The notes beneath the pieces were generated by a model. The model was given only the letters and a program-made list of their open reading frames with translations. It had not been told where the DNA came from and did not search any database. A DNA stretch of 49,287 bases from NCBI GenBank assembly GCA_028291365.1, contig JAQGIE010000181.1:1-49287 (forward strand), written 5' to 3'. Source of the stretch: Rhodospirillales bacterium (GTDB taxonomy: Bacteria > Pseudomonadota > Alphaproteobacteria > BOG-932 > Roseiterribacteraceae). Position numbers and translations under genes: made by a program. Shown here one piece after another: positions 16,950 to 25,079 of this stretch (positions are counted from its first letter, which is position 1; every line of letters starts with the position of its first letter).

Positions 16950-17660
16950 CTAAGCTGCCGTGACGCGCTCGCCGTGTCGATGCTCGGTCGGGAGCAGCAG
17001 GTCTGCAAGCGCGTCGGCCCGCGCCGACGGCGGCACCTGCGTGCCGTCGGGTTCGCCCGGAAACGCCTTGCGGCGCAGCGCCGTCGACATCGGTCCCGGA
17101 TCGAACAGATTGACGCGCAGATTGGTGGTGCGCGTTTCCTCGGCCCAGGCACGCGCCATCAATTCGAGGGCCGCTTTCGATACCGCATAGCCGCCCCAGT
17201 AGGCGGTCGGCACGTAGCCGACGCGATCGGTGACGAACACGGCGCGGCCCGCCGGCGCTGCGCGCAGCAGCGGATCGAGCGTGCGCACCAGGCGCTGGTT
17301 GGCGGTCAGATTCACCGTCATGGCACCGTCGAACTTCTTCGGCTCGGCATGTGCGACCGGCGACAAGGTGCCCAATTCAGCGGCGCAGCCGATGAAGCCG
17401 TCGAGTCTTCCGAAACGCTCGAACAAGGTCGGACCCAACGCGTCGAGCTGGTCGAGCTTGGCAAGGTCGAGCGGCAGCAAGGTCGCGCTGCCGCCCACCG
17501 CGCGCACCGCATCGTCGGTCGCTTCGAGTCCGCCGACCGTGCGTGCGATCAGCACGACATGCGCGCCGCGCTGCGCCAGCGCGACGGCGGTCGCGGCGCC
17601 CAAACCACGGCTGCCGCCGGTCACCAGCGCGACCGTGCCCGCCAAAACGCCTTCGCTCAT
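16950..17660 (-). CDS. short-chain dehydrogenase/reductase-like protein lacking the catalytic Ser
   Basis: The product is 236 aa. The cofactor motif TGGSRGLG (about residues 15-22) and the catalytic YAVSK (Tyr and Lys) are present. The Ser expected 13 residues before that Tyr is Asp (VFVTDRVGY), whereas in the second SDR of this window and in FabG the Ser is present at exactly that spacing. The Asn of the NNAG motif is also changed (GCAAELG). It may therefore bind NAD(P) without normal dehydrogenase activity. The start at 17660 avoids overlap with purF; a GTG at 17684 is possible. The purF-SDR neighbourhood recurs in alphaproteobacteria, from memory. Confidence 0.8.
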   Translation of the reverse strand: MSEGVLAGTVALVTGGSRGLGAATAVALAQRGAHVVLIARTVGGLEATDDAVRAVGGSATLLPLDLAKLDQLDALGPTLFERFGRLDGFIGCAAELGTLSPVAHAEPKKFDGAMTVNLTANQRLVRTLDPLLRAAPAGRAVFVTDRVGYVPTAYWGGYAVSKAALELMARAWAEETRTTNLRVNLFDPGPMSTALRRKAFPGEPDGTQVPPSARADALADLLLPTEHRHGERVTAA

Positions 17661-17665
17661 CGTGT

Positions 17666-19147
17666 TTAGGCTCGCGCTTCCCACAGGCGCGAAAGCCCGC
17701 CGCCGTTCGACTGCATCTCGCGGTCGACCAGCGGGATCGGATATTCGCCGGTGAAACAGGCGTCGCAGAAACCGGGCTGCACCGGATCGCGCTTGGCGCC
17801 GCTCATGGCGCGGTACAGCCCGTCGATCGAAATAAAGGCCAGCGAGTCGACGCCGATCAGCTTGGCCATCTCCTCGACCGAATAACGATGCGCCAGCAGC
17901 TTTTCCTGTTCGGGCGTGTCGATGCCGTAAAAGCAGGAATGCGCGGTCGGCGGGCTGGAGATGCGCATATGCACCTCCTTGGCGCCGGCGGCGCGCACCA
18001 TCTCGACGATCTTCTTCGAGGTCGTGCCGCGCACGATCGAGTCGTCGACCAGGATCACGCGCTTGCCGTCGAGGACCGAGCGATTGGCGTTGTGTTTCAG
18101 CTTCACGCCGAAATGCCGGATGTGATCGGTCGGCTCGATGAAGGTGCGGCCGATATAGTGATTGCGGATGATGCCGAGCTCGAACGGGATGCCGCTCGCC
18201 GCCGCGTAGCCGACCGCGGCGGGCACGCCGCTGTCGGGCACCGCCACCACCACGTCGGCATCGACATTGCTTTCCTTCGACAGCTCGGCGCCGATGCGCT
18301 TGCGCGCGTCATAGACCGAACGGTTCTCGACCACGCTGTCGGGGCGCGCGAAATAGATGAACTCGAAAATGCAGAACCGGTGCGACGCGAGCGCGAAGGG
18401 CTTCAGCGAATGCAGCCCGTGCCCGTCAACATAGACCAGCTCGCCCGGTTCGACGTCGCGCACGAACTCGGCGCCGATGATGTCGAAGGCACAGCTCTCC
18501 GAGGCCAGCACCCAGGCGTCGCCGACCTTGCCCAGCGCCAGCGGCCGCACGCCGTTGGGATCGCGCACGCCGATCAGCATGTCTTTCGACAGGCACACGA
18601 GCGAGTAGGCGCCTTCGACCTGGCGCAGCGTCTCGACGACGCGATCGAGCACCGAGCCGCCGCGCGCCGTCGCCATCAGATGCAGGATGGTTTCGGTGTC
18701 GGTGGTCGACTGGAACAGTGCGCCGCGGCGCACCAGCTGCTTGCGCAGCATGTAGGCGTTGGTGAGGTTGCCGTTATGGCCGATGGCGAAGCCGCCGAAA
18801 TCGAAGTCGGCGAACAGCGGCTGCACGTTGCGCAGGATCGTGTCGCCGGTGGTGGCGTAGCGGTTGTGGCCGATCGCGGCGTGACCGCGAAGGCCGGCCA
18901 TGACTGTTTGTGAAGCGAAGGCGTCGCCGACATGGCCGAGCGCGCGATGCGCGTGGAAGCGGCCCTCCTCGGTGGTGACGATGCCGGTCGCTTCCTGGCC
19001 GCGATGCTGCAGCGCGTGCAGGCCCAGTGCCGCCATCGCGGCGGCGTCGGAATGGCCCCAGATGCCGAAGACGCCGCACTCTTCGTGCAGCTTGTCCCCA
19101 TCCGAATCAGATGGGTCGAACGGGTTGGTGGTCAGAAGTTCGTCCAT
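17666..19147 (-). CDS. purF: amidophosphoribosyltransferase (glutamine PRPP amidotransferase)
   Basis: The product is 493 aa. It performs the first committed step of purine synthesis. Cys24 in HEECGVFGIWG is the glutaminase nucleophile, preceded by a propeptide of about 23 residues that must be cleaved. The PRPP-binding loop reads VILVDDSIVRGTTSKK. Cys residues in GFCDACFTGEYP fit the [4Fe-4S]-containing Bacillus-type enzyme. The ATG at 19147 is preferred; a TTG at 19153 would overlap the cvpA stop. The gene lies just downstream of cvpA, as in many proteobacteria. Confidence 0.97.
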   Translation of the reverse strand: MDELLTTNPFDPSDSDGDKLHEECGVFGIWGHSDAAAMAALGLHALQHRGQEATGIVTTEEGRFHAHRALGHVGDAFASQTVMAGLRGHAAIGHNRYATTGDTILRNVQPLFADFDFGGFAIGHNGNLTNAYMLRKQLVRRGALFQSTTDTETILHLMATARGGSVLDRVVETLRQVEGAYSLVCLSKDMLIGVRDPNGVRPLALGKVGDAWVLASESCAFDIIGAEFVRDVEPGELVYVDGHGLHSLKPFALASHRFCIFEFIYFARPDSVVENRSVYDARKRIGAELSKESNVDADVVVAVPDSGVPAAVGYAAASGIPFELGIIRNHYIGRTFIEPTDHIRHFGVKLKHNANRSVLDGKRVILVDDSIVRGTTSKKIVEMVRAAGAKEVHMRISSPPTAHSCFYGIDTPEQEKLLAHRYSVEEMAKLIGVDSLAFISIDGLYRAMSGAKRDPVQPGFCDACFTGEYPIPLVDREMQSNGGGLSRLWEARA

Positions 19148-19149
19148 GT

Positions 19150-19875
19150 TCAACGCCGTTCTTTGTCAGAGCCGATCGGTGCGACTTTGTCTGCGGCGTC
19201 GCGGGCGAGATCGATAATTTCGAGCGTGCGCTTGAGGTCGTCGCGCGCAGCTTTGCCGTAGCCGGCTTCGGCGGGCGCAGCAGCGTCCTTGGCCGGCGCC
19301 GTCGCGATGGTCTTGCTGCTGAACATGCCGGTCGGCGCCATCGCTTTGGCGTCGGTCGGAACCGGGCGCACCGGCTGCGGCGCGAATTCGGTGGGCAGGC
19401 GGCTGCCGAGATCGCTGGGCACCACGTTGCGCAGCATCTCGGCGCATTGCTGCATCATCGGCAGCGTCTTGGCCTCGTTCAGCATTTGCGTGCCGTCGGG
19501 CTTGAACCACATGAACAAGAGGTAGGCGAGCGAGACGAGGATGGCGCCGCGCAGCACGCCGAACGCGACACCGAGCGAGCGATCGACCGCTGACAGCGCC
19601 GAGCCCTGCACGAATTTGGCGAGCTGGTGCGAGATGACCGAAAAGACGATCAGTGAACCGAGGAACAGCACCGCGATGGTGGCGCCCAGCGCGACCGTCT
19701 TGTTGCTGATCCAGCCTTCCATGTGGGGAAGCAGCGGGTTCAGCCCGTAGACGGTGACGAGCGCGGCGCCGATCCACGAGCCGACAGTCAGCATCTCGCG
19801 CACGAAGCCGCGAAGAAACGCGATGATGGCCGAGACTCCGACCACCGCGATGACCACTACGTCGACGCCGTTCAT
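19150..19875 (-). CDS. cvpA: CvpA family membrane protein
   Basis: The product is 241 aa. Four membrane helices occupy the N-terminal 150 or so residues, including AFLRGFVREMLTVGSWIGA, the conserved CvpA signature. A soluble Ala/Pro-rich tail of about 90 residues follows (VRPVPTDAKAMAPTGMF and beyond). The start MNGVDVVVIAVVG at 19875 matches the family; the reading frame continues upstream without resemblance. CvpA was named for colicin V production; it contributes to envelope homeostasis in enteric bacteria. It directly precedes purF. Confidence 0.88.
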   Translation of the reverse strand: MNGVDVVVIAVVGVSAIIAFLRGFVREMLTVGSWIGAALVTVYGLNPLLPHMEGWISNKTVALGATIAVLFLGSLIVFSVISHQLAKFVQGSALSAVDRSLGVAFGVLRGAILVSLAYLLFMWFKPDGTQMLNEAKTLPMMQQCAEMLRNVVPSDLGSRLPTEFAPQPVRPVPTDAKAMAPTGMFSSKTIATAPAKDAAAPAEAGYGKAARDDLKRTLEIIDLARDAADKVAPIGSDKERR

Positions 19876-20061
19876 CCGAATCGATCCCGTTCCGCAGTCA
19901 CTCTCGTCGAGCACGGCGCGACTCGCCGCGGCAGGTCGCTGACGCGGTGGTTTCTCGCATGGCGAGGGGCTGAAAGTCGATGGCGCCAGCGGTTTTTGCA
20001 CCGCCTTGTGCGCGGTCCCGATCTGCCTCCTCGGCAGGCGTTTTTCCAGATGCCGCGCGGT

Positions 20062-21474
20062 TCAGCCGCGCCCGCGGCTCCGGTTGGGCTGGGCGTCGCC
20101 GAACAGGTCCAGCAGGTCGCGCACATGCCCGATTTCGGTGCGGGCGAGCAGGTCGGCGCCCGCGCCGCCGCGCCGGCTCCGGCCCGACGGCAGGATGGCC
20201 CGGCCAAAGCCCAGCTTGGCCGCCTCTTTGAGGCGAAGTTCGGTCTGGCCGACCTGGCGCACTTCGCCCACCAGCCCGATCTCGCCGAACAGAACCGCGT
20301 CGGCCGGGACCGGCTCCTGCGCCAGGGCGCTGGCCAGGGCCGCGGCGACCGCGAGATCGGCCGCGGGCTCGCTCACGCGCAGCCCGCCAGCAACATTGAG
20401 ATACACGTCGTGGCCGCCGAACTGCAGGCCGCCGCGCGCTTCGAGCACCGCCAGCACCATCGACAGCCGGCCGGAGTCCCATCCGACGACGGCGCGCCTC
20501 GGCGTGCCGTAGGTGGTCGGCGCGACCAGGGCCTGGATCTCGACCAGGAGCGGGCGCGTGCCCTCGACGCCGGCAAAGACGGCGGTGCCGGACACGTCGC
20601 CGCGGCGCTCGGCCAGGAACAGCTCGCTCGGATTGGGCACCTCGACCAGGCCGCGATCGGTCATGTCGAAGACGCCGATTTCGTCGGTCGGGCCGAACCG
20701 GTTTTTCACACCGCGAAGGATGCGAAATGGGTGGCCGCGCTCGCCTTCGAAATAGATCACCGCATCGACCATGTGCTCGAGCACGCGCGGACCGGCGATG
20801 ACGCCTTCCTTGGTGACATGCCCGACCAGCAGCAGCGACGTGCCGCGGCGCTTGGCGGCCCGGATCAGCTCCTGCGCCGAGGCGCGCACCTGCGCCACCG
20901 TGCCCGGCGCGCTGTCGAGCGTGTCCAGCCACATCGTCTGAATCGAATCGATCACGATCACGTCGGGTGAATCGGCGCGGTCGATCGCCGCGACGACGTC
21001 GCGCACCGAGGTCGCGCTGGCGAGCTTCACCTTGGCGGCGGCAAGCCCCAGCCGCGACGCACGCAGCCGCACCTGGTCGACCGATTCTTCGCCCGAGACA
21101 TAGACCGCGTCGTAGCGGTCGGCGAGGCGACACACGGCCTGCAGCAGCAAGGTCGATTTGCCGATGCCGGGATCGCCGCCGATCAGCACCGCGGCACCTT
21201 CGACCAGACCGCCGCCGGTGACGCGATCGAATTCAGCCATGCCGGTCGCGCGTCGCGGCGGCGCGTCGCTGGTGCCCGCCAGGTCGACGAAATCGAGCCG
21301 GCCGCGCGCGCTGCCGGCGCGGCTGGTGCTGCTGCCGAGGCCTTTCGGTGCGGCCGACGCGATGGCTTCTTCGACCAGCGTGTTCCACTCACCGCACGCG
21401 GTGCATTGCCCGGCCCATTTGCTGAAAGCGCTGCCGCAATTCTGGCAGACCCAATGCGAGGTCGCTTTGGCCAT
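20062..21474 (-). CDS. radA: DNA repair protein RadA
   Basis: The product is 470 aa. A four-Cys zinc finger is at the N-terminus (CQNCGSAFSKWAGQCTAC, residues 10-27). The RecA-like ATPase has Walker A GGDPGIGKSTLLLQ and Walker B VIVIDSIQ. The RadA-specific KNRFG motif is present, and a Lon-like C-terminal domain ends the protein. RadA drives branch migration during recombination. The ATG at 21474 overlaps the DUF885 stop by one base (TGATG). The 187 bases between its stop and cvpA hold only short GC-rich dyads with no T-tract. Confidence 0.96.
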   Translation of the reverse strand: MAKATSHWVCQNCGSAFSKWAGQCTACGEWNTLVEEAIASAAPKGLGSSTSRAGSARGRLDFVDLAGTSDAPPRRATGMAEFDRVTGGGLVEGAAVLIGGDPGIGKSTLLLQAVCRLADRYDAVYVSGEESVDQVRLRASRLGLAAAKVKLASATSVRDVVAAIDRADSPDVIVIDSIQTMWLDTLDSAPGTVAQVRASAQELIRAAKRRGTSLLLVGHVTKEGVIAGPRVLEHMVDAVIYFEGERGHPFRILRGVKNRFGPTDEIGVFDMTDRGLVEVPNPSELFLAERRGDVSGTAVFAGVEGTRPLLVEIQALVAPTTYGTPRRAVVGWDSGRLSMVLAVLEARGGLQFGGHDVYLNVAGGLRVSEPAADLAVAAALASALAQEPVPADAVLFGEIGLVGEVRQVGQTELRLKEAAKLGFGRAILPSGRSRRGGAGADLLARTEIGHVRDLLDLFGDAQPNRSRGRG

Positions 21475-23297
21475 CAGGTCACGCCCGCCTGGGATGCGAT
21501 CCAGCGATCGATCTCGCTTTGGAGCACGGGCAGCGGCAGCGCGCCGTTGGTCAGGACCAGATCGTGAAAGCGCTTGAGGTTGAACTTCGTCCCCAGTGCT
21601 TCGGTCGCCTTGGCGCGCAAACGTTGGATCTCGATCATGCCGACCTTGTACGAGGTCGCCTGGCCCGGATCGGCGAGATACCGGTCGATCTCGCTCGCCG
21701 CCGTGTTGGGCGAGATCGGCACCGTCTTGGCGAACCACGCCGTGGCCTGTTTGCGCGTCCAGCCTTTGGCATGCATGCCGGTGTCGACGACGAGACGCGC
21801 GGCGCGCCAGATCTCGGCCCCGAGACGACCGAAGTCCGAGGTGGAATCCGGATAAAGCCCCATCTCCTTGGTCAGTTCTTCGCAATACAGCGCCCAGCCT
21901 TCGGTGTAGGCGCCGGGATTGTAGAAGCGCCGGAACTTGGGCAGGTCGGGACGCTCGGCCGCGATGGCGAGCTGGAAATGATGGCCCGGCACCGCCTCGT
22001 GATAGACGGTGTTCTCATTGTCCCATTTCGGCCGCGCCTGCATGTCGCGCAGGTTGAAATAGAAGATTCCCGGCCGCGATCCGTCCTGCGCCGGCAGAAG
22101 GTAATGCGCGTCGGGCGCGTTCTTTTCGCGGAACGGTTCGATGCGGCGGATCTCGACTTTCGCCTTCGGCTGCACGCCGAACCAGTCCGGGATCTTCGTC
22201 TCCACGGCGGCGAGATAGCCGTTCGAGTCGTTCAGGAACGCAGCGCGCCCCGCCTCGGTGTTCGGATAATAGAAGCTCTTGTCGGTGCGCAGCTTGACGA
22301 AATAGCGCGCCAGATCGTCGGGTTCGCCCATCTTGCGCAGCAGCGCATGCATCTCGCCCTGCAGGCGCGCGACTTCCGACAGGCCGATCTGATGAATCGC
22401 ATTGGCGTCGGGCTCGGCGAGCGTCGTCCAGGCGCGCAGCGCCTCGCGATAATAGGCGGGGCCGTCGGGCAGCGAAGACGCGCCGTGATCGGTCTTGGCC
22501 TGCGGCGCGATGCGTTTGACCGTGGCGAGAAAGGCGCGATAACCCGGTCCGACTTCGTCGGTCAGCGCCTTGCGCGCGCGCGCCAGCAGCACGTCGCGAT
22601 CTGCCTGGGGCAGGTCGAACTTGGCGAGCTTGCTCTTGAAGTCGCCGTAGAGCGGGCTGTCTTGCGGGCCTTTGTCGAACGGCACGCCTTTCAGCATTTC
22701 GCGGCTTTGCGCTTCCATGCGCGCGAACATGAAATGCGGCGGCACCATGCCCTTGGCGGCGCGCAGCGCCAGTGCACCGGACTCCTGGCCGAGATAGCGG
22801 CCGAGTTTTTCCAGGCGCGACACATAGGCGTCGGCGGCTTCGCGCGAATCGATCAGCTGCATCGCGAAGAGCAGCGACGGCGCGTCGATATGCGGGCCCG
22901 ACTGATGCGTGGCCGGGTATTTCTGGAAGCGGAATTCATAGCCGCGCACGGTGGCCTGCGCGTCTTCGCGCGCCACCGCGAGCGACACGCGTCCGCTGTC
23001 GGTCAAGCCGGCGGGGTCGATGGTCGCGAGCTTGGCAAGCTTGGCTTGCGCTTCCTGCAGATCTTTCAGGTCGGCTTCTTCGCTGATCTCGTCCCAGCGA
23101 TCGCGTCCGCGCTGCTCGCCGATCTGCGTCGCCGCGGTCGGATGGCGGTCGAGATAATGTTCGAACTCGGCGTCGAGATAGGATTCCAGCGCGCCCGTCG
23201 CGGCGACATTGTCGGCGACTTTTTGCTGTTGCGCCGGTTGCGTTGCGCAGGCGGCGAGGGCGAGAACGAGAAGGGAGGCACCCAGATATTTGGTCAT
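21474..23297 (-). CDS. DUF885 family lipoprotein, probable metallopeptidase
   Basis: The product is 607 aa. The signal peptide MTKYLGASLLVLALAAC ends in a lipobox (Cys17), so it is probably an envelope lipoprotein. The DUF885 hallmark YHEAVPGHHFQ, a zinc-binding H-E-x-x-x-x-x-H-type motif, is present. Further downstream are YNPGAYTEGWALYCEELTKE and GMHAKGWTRKQA. DUF885 proteins are thought to be zinc-dependent peptidases related to the M32/thermolysin-like gluzincin group; activity is inferred. It overlaps radA by one base. Upstream lies a paired palindromic repeat separating it from mlaF. Confidence 0.88.
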   Translation of the reverse strand: MTKYLGASLLVLALAACATQPAQQQKVADNVAATGALESYLDAEFEHYLDRHPTAATQIGEQRGRDRWDEISEEADLKDLQEAQAKLAKLATIDPAGLTDSGRVSLAVAREDAQATVRGYEFRFQKYPATHQSGPHIDAPSLLFAMQLIDSREAADAYVSRLEKLGRYLGQESGALALRAAKGMVPPHFMFARMEAQSREMLKGVPFDKGPQDSPLYGDFKSKLAKFDLPQADRDVLLARARKALTDEVGPGYRAFLATVKRIAPQAKTDHGASSLPDGPAYYREALRAWTTLAEPDANAIHQIGLSEVARLQGEMHALLRKMGEPDDLARYFVKLRTDKSFYYPNTEAGRAAFLNDSNGYLAAVETKIPDWFGVQPKAKVEIRRIEPFREKNAPDAHYLLPAQDGSRPGIFYFNLRDMQARPKWDNENTVYHEAVPGHHFQLAIAAERPDLPKFRRFYNPGAYTEGWALYCEELTKEMGLYPDSTSDFGRLGAEIWRAARLVVDTGMHAKGWTRKQATAWFAKTVPISPNTAASEIDRYLADPGQATSYKVGMIEIQRLRAKATEALGTKFNLKRFHDLVLTNGALPLPVLQSEIDRWIASQAGVT

Positions 23298-23310
23298 GCT
23301 GATCTCTTTG

Positions 23311-23410
23311 TCGTCATCCCCGCGAAAGCGGGGATCCAGGTCGTGGAACTTGGAATCGCTGCGGTTCCCGTGCGGATGCAGCTGGGTCCCCGCGTTCGCG
23401 GGGACGACGA
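23311..23410. repeat. paired palindromic repeat, family A
   Basis: Two 29-base arms, 23311-23339 and 23382-23410, are inverted copies of each other with three mismatches. Each arm is itself a hairpin with a CCCCGC/GCGGGG stem. The 42-base centre has no strong feature. It fills the gap between the mlaF stop and the start of the DUF885 gene and may modulate read-through. Confidence 0.8.
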
Positions 23411-23415
23411 GACGA

Positions 23416-24192
23416 TCACAGCGCGCGCACCTGCATCTGGATCGGACCTTCGGCGCGGCCGTGGACGAATTGCTCGACATACGGATTGCCCGAATGGTCG
23501 ATGTCGGCGGCGGGGCCGCTCCAGATGATGCGTCCTTCATGCAGCATCGCGATGCGCGTCGCGATCTTGCGCGCGCTGGCCATGTCATGGGTGATCGACA
23601 CGGCGGTGGCGCCGAGGCGTTTCACGCTGGCCACGATGAGCTCGTTGATGATGTCGGCGACGATCGGGTCGAGACCGGTCGTCGGCTCGTCAAAAAACAG
23701 GATCTCAGGATTGGCTGCGATGGCGCGCGCCAGCGCGACGCGCTTTTGCATGCCGCCCGACAGCTCGCTCGGAAACAGCTTGGCGACTTCTTCGTCGAGT
23801 CCGACCATGGCGAGCTTTTCCAGCGCCACCGGCTTGGCTTCGGCGCGCGCCTTGCCGCGACCTTCGGTCAGCGCGAAGGCGACGTTTTCCCAGACCGTCA
23901 GACTGTCGAACAGCGCGCCGCCCTGGAACAGCATGCCGATCTTGCGGCGAAGCGCGGTGCGCTGCTGTTTCGGCGCGCCGGTCATGCGCGCGCCGTCGAT
24001 TTCGATCACGCCTTGCTCGGGCTGCATCAGGCCGAGAATGCATTTCAGCGTCACCGACTTGCCGGTGCCCGAACCGCCGATGATCACCAGCGACTCGCCG
24101 GCCGCGACGTCGAATGTGACGCCGTTCAGCACGCGCTTCTTGCCGAACCGCTTGTGCACGTCCTGGACGCGGATCTTGGGAGCGCTGCTCAT
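23416..24192 (-). CDS. mlaF: MlaF-type ATPase of a phospholipid ABC transporter
   Basis: The product is 258 aa. Walker A is GGSGTGKSVTLK (about residues 38-49), the signature is LSGGMQKRVALARA, Walker B is EILFFDEPTTGLDP, and the H-loop is SITHDM. The segment MLFQGGALFDSLTVWENVAF is characteristic of the MlaF/Ttg2A family. With MlaE it moves phospholipids between inner and outer membrane to keep outer-membrane asymmetry. It overlaps mlaE by four bases (ATGA). The substrate-binding mlaD normally found next is not adjacent. Confidence 0.92.
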   Translation of the reverse strand: MSSAPKIRVQDVHKRFGKKRVLNGVTFDVAAGESLVIIGGSGTGKSVTLKCILGLMQPEQGVIEIDGARMTGAPKQQRTALRRKIGMLFQGGALFDSLTVWENVAFALTEGRGKARAEAKPVALEKLAMVGLDEEVAKLFPSELSGGMQKRVALARAIAANPEILFFDEPTTGLDPIVADIINELIVASVKRLGATAVSITHDMASARKIATRIAMLHEGRIIWSGPAADIDHSGNPYVEQFVHGRAEGPIQMQVRAL

Positions 24193-24965
24193 CGCGAGAA
24201 GAACAGCTGCGTCAGGAAGAAATTGGCGAACAGGATCAGGATCGACGCCGACACGACCGCGTTGGTCGTCGCGGCGCCGACGCCCGCCGCGCCGCGCTGC
24301 GAATTATAACCGTGATAGCACCCCATCACCGCGATCATCAGGCCGAACGCGCTGGCTTTGACCAGGCCCGACACGACGTCTTCGGTTTCGAGATACTGCA
24401 GGGTGCGCTGCAGGTAGTTGGCGCCGTTGAATTCCAGCGCGTAGACGCTGACGAGATAGCCGCCGAACACGCCGATCACGTCGGCCACCAGCACCAGCAG
24501 CGGCAGCATGAGCACGGCGGCGACGACGCGCGGGACCACCAGATATTTCATCGGGTCGGTGGCGAGCGTCTCGAGCGCATCGATCTGTTCGGTGACGCGC
24601 ATCGTGCCCAGCTCGGCAGCAATGGCGGCGCCGATGCGGCCTGCGACCATGAGGCTGCCGATCACCGGGCCCAGCTCGCGCGTGATCGAGATGACCACGA
24701 TCGAGGCGATCGCGTTGGCTGCCTCGAAACGAGAAAAGCCGGTGTAGGACTGCAGCGCCAGCACCATGCCGGTGAAGATGGCGGTCAGGCCGACGACAGG
24801 CAGCGACAGCCAGCCGATCTGCCAAAGCTGCTGCAGCAGTTGGCGGCCATAGAAGGGCGGGCGGACGACATGGCTGAGCGCCGCGCCGGCAAAGCTGCCG
24901 ACCCGGCCGATCGAGGCCAGGAAGTCGAGGAAGCCTCTGCCGATGGAGGCCAGGAAACGAAGCAT
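24189..24965 (-). CDS. mlaE: MlaE-type permease of a phospholipid ABC transporter
   Basis: The product is 258 aa with about five or six membrane helices. The MlaE family signature is clear: ITRELGPVIGSLMVAGRIGA followed by AAELGTMRVTEQIDAL. The start at 24965 (MLRFLASIGRGFLDF) gives the family N-terminus with an amphipathic helix before the first membrane segment. It is the first gene of the eleven-gene minus-strand run and diverges from the serralysin-like gene across 114 bases, where its promoter must lie. Confidence 0.92.
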   Translation of the reverse strand: MLRFLASIGRGFLDFLASIGRVGSFAGAALSHVVRPPFYGRQLLQQLWQIGWLSLPVVGLTAIFTGMVLALQSYTGFSRFEAANAIASIVVISITRELGPVIGSLMVAGRIGAAIAAELGTMRVTEQIDALETLATDPMKYLVVPRVVAAVLMLPLLVLVADVIGVFGGYLVSVYALEFNGANYLQRTLQYLETEDVVSGLVKASAFGLMIAVMGCYHGYNSQRGAAGVGAATTNAVVSASILILFANFFLTQLFFSR

Positions 24966-25079
24966 CGCGGGGGTGGTATCAGCCCGCGTGGTGCGGGTCG
25001 AGGGCCCGCGTCCTAACGTCCTTGCAACTTGTCGTGTGACTGTTGGGCGCTGCATCACCAGAAATAGCGCGGCCCAGGG

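Noticed and set aside
17543-18913. A 456-codon plus-strand open frame
   Set aside because: It is antisense to purF, where all catalytic motifs are visible.
23311-23410. Possible CRISPR array
   Set aside because: There are only two inverted arms with one spacer-like centre, no direct repeats and no cas genes.
21519-23528. A 669-codon plus-strand open frame
   Set aside because: It is antisense to the DUF885 gene and runs through the palindromic repeat.
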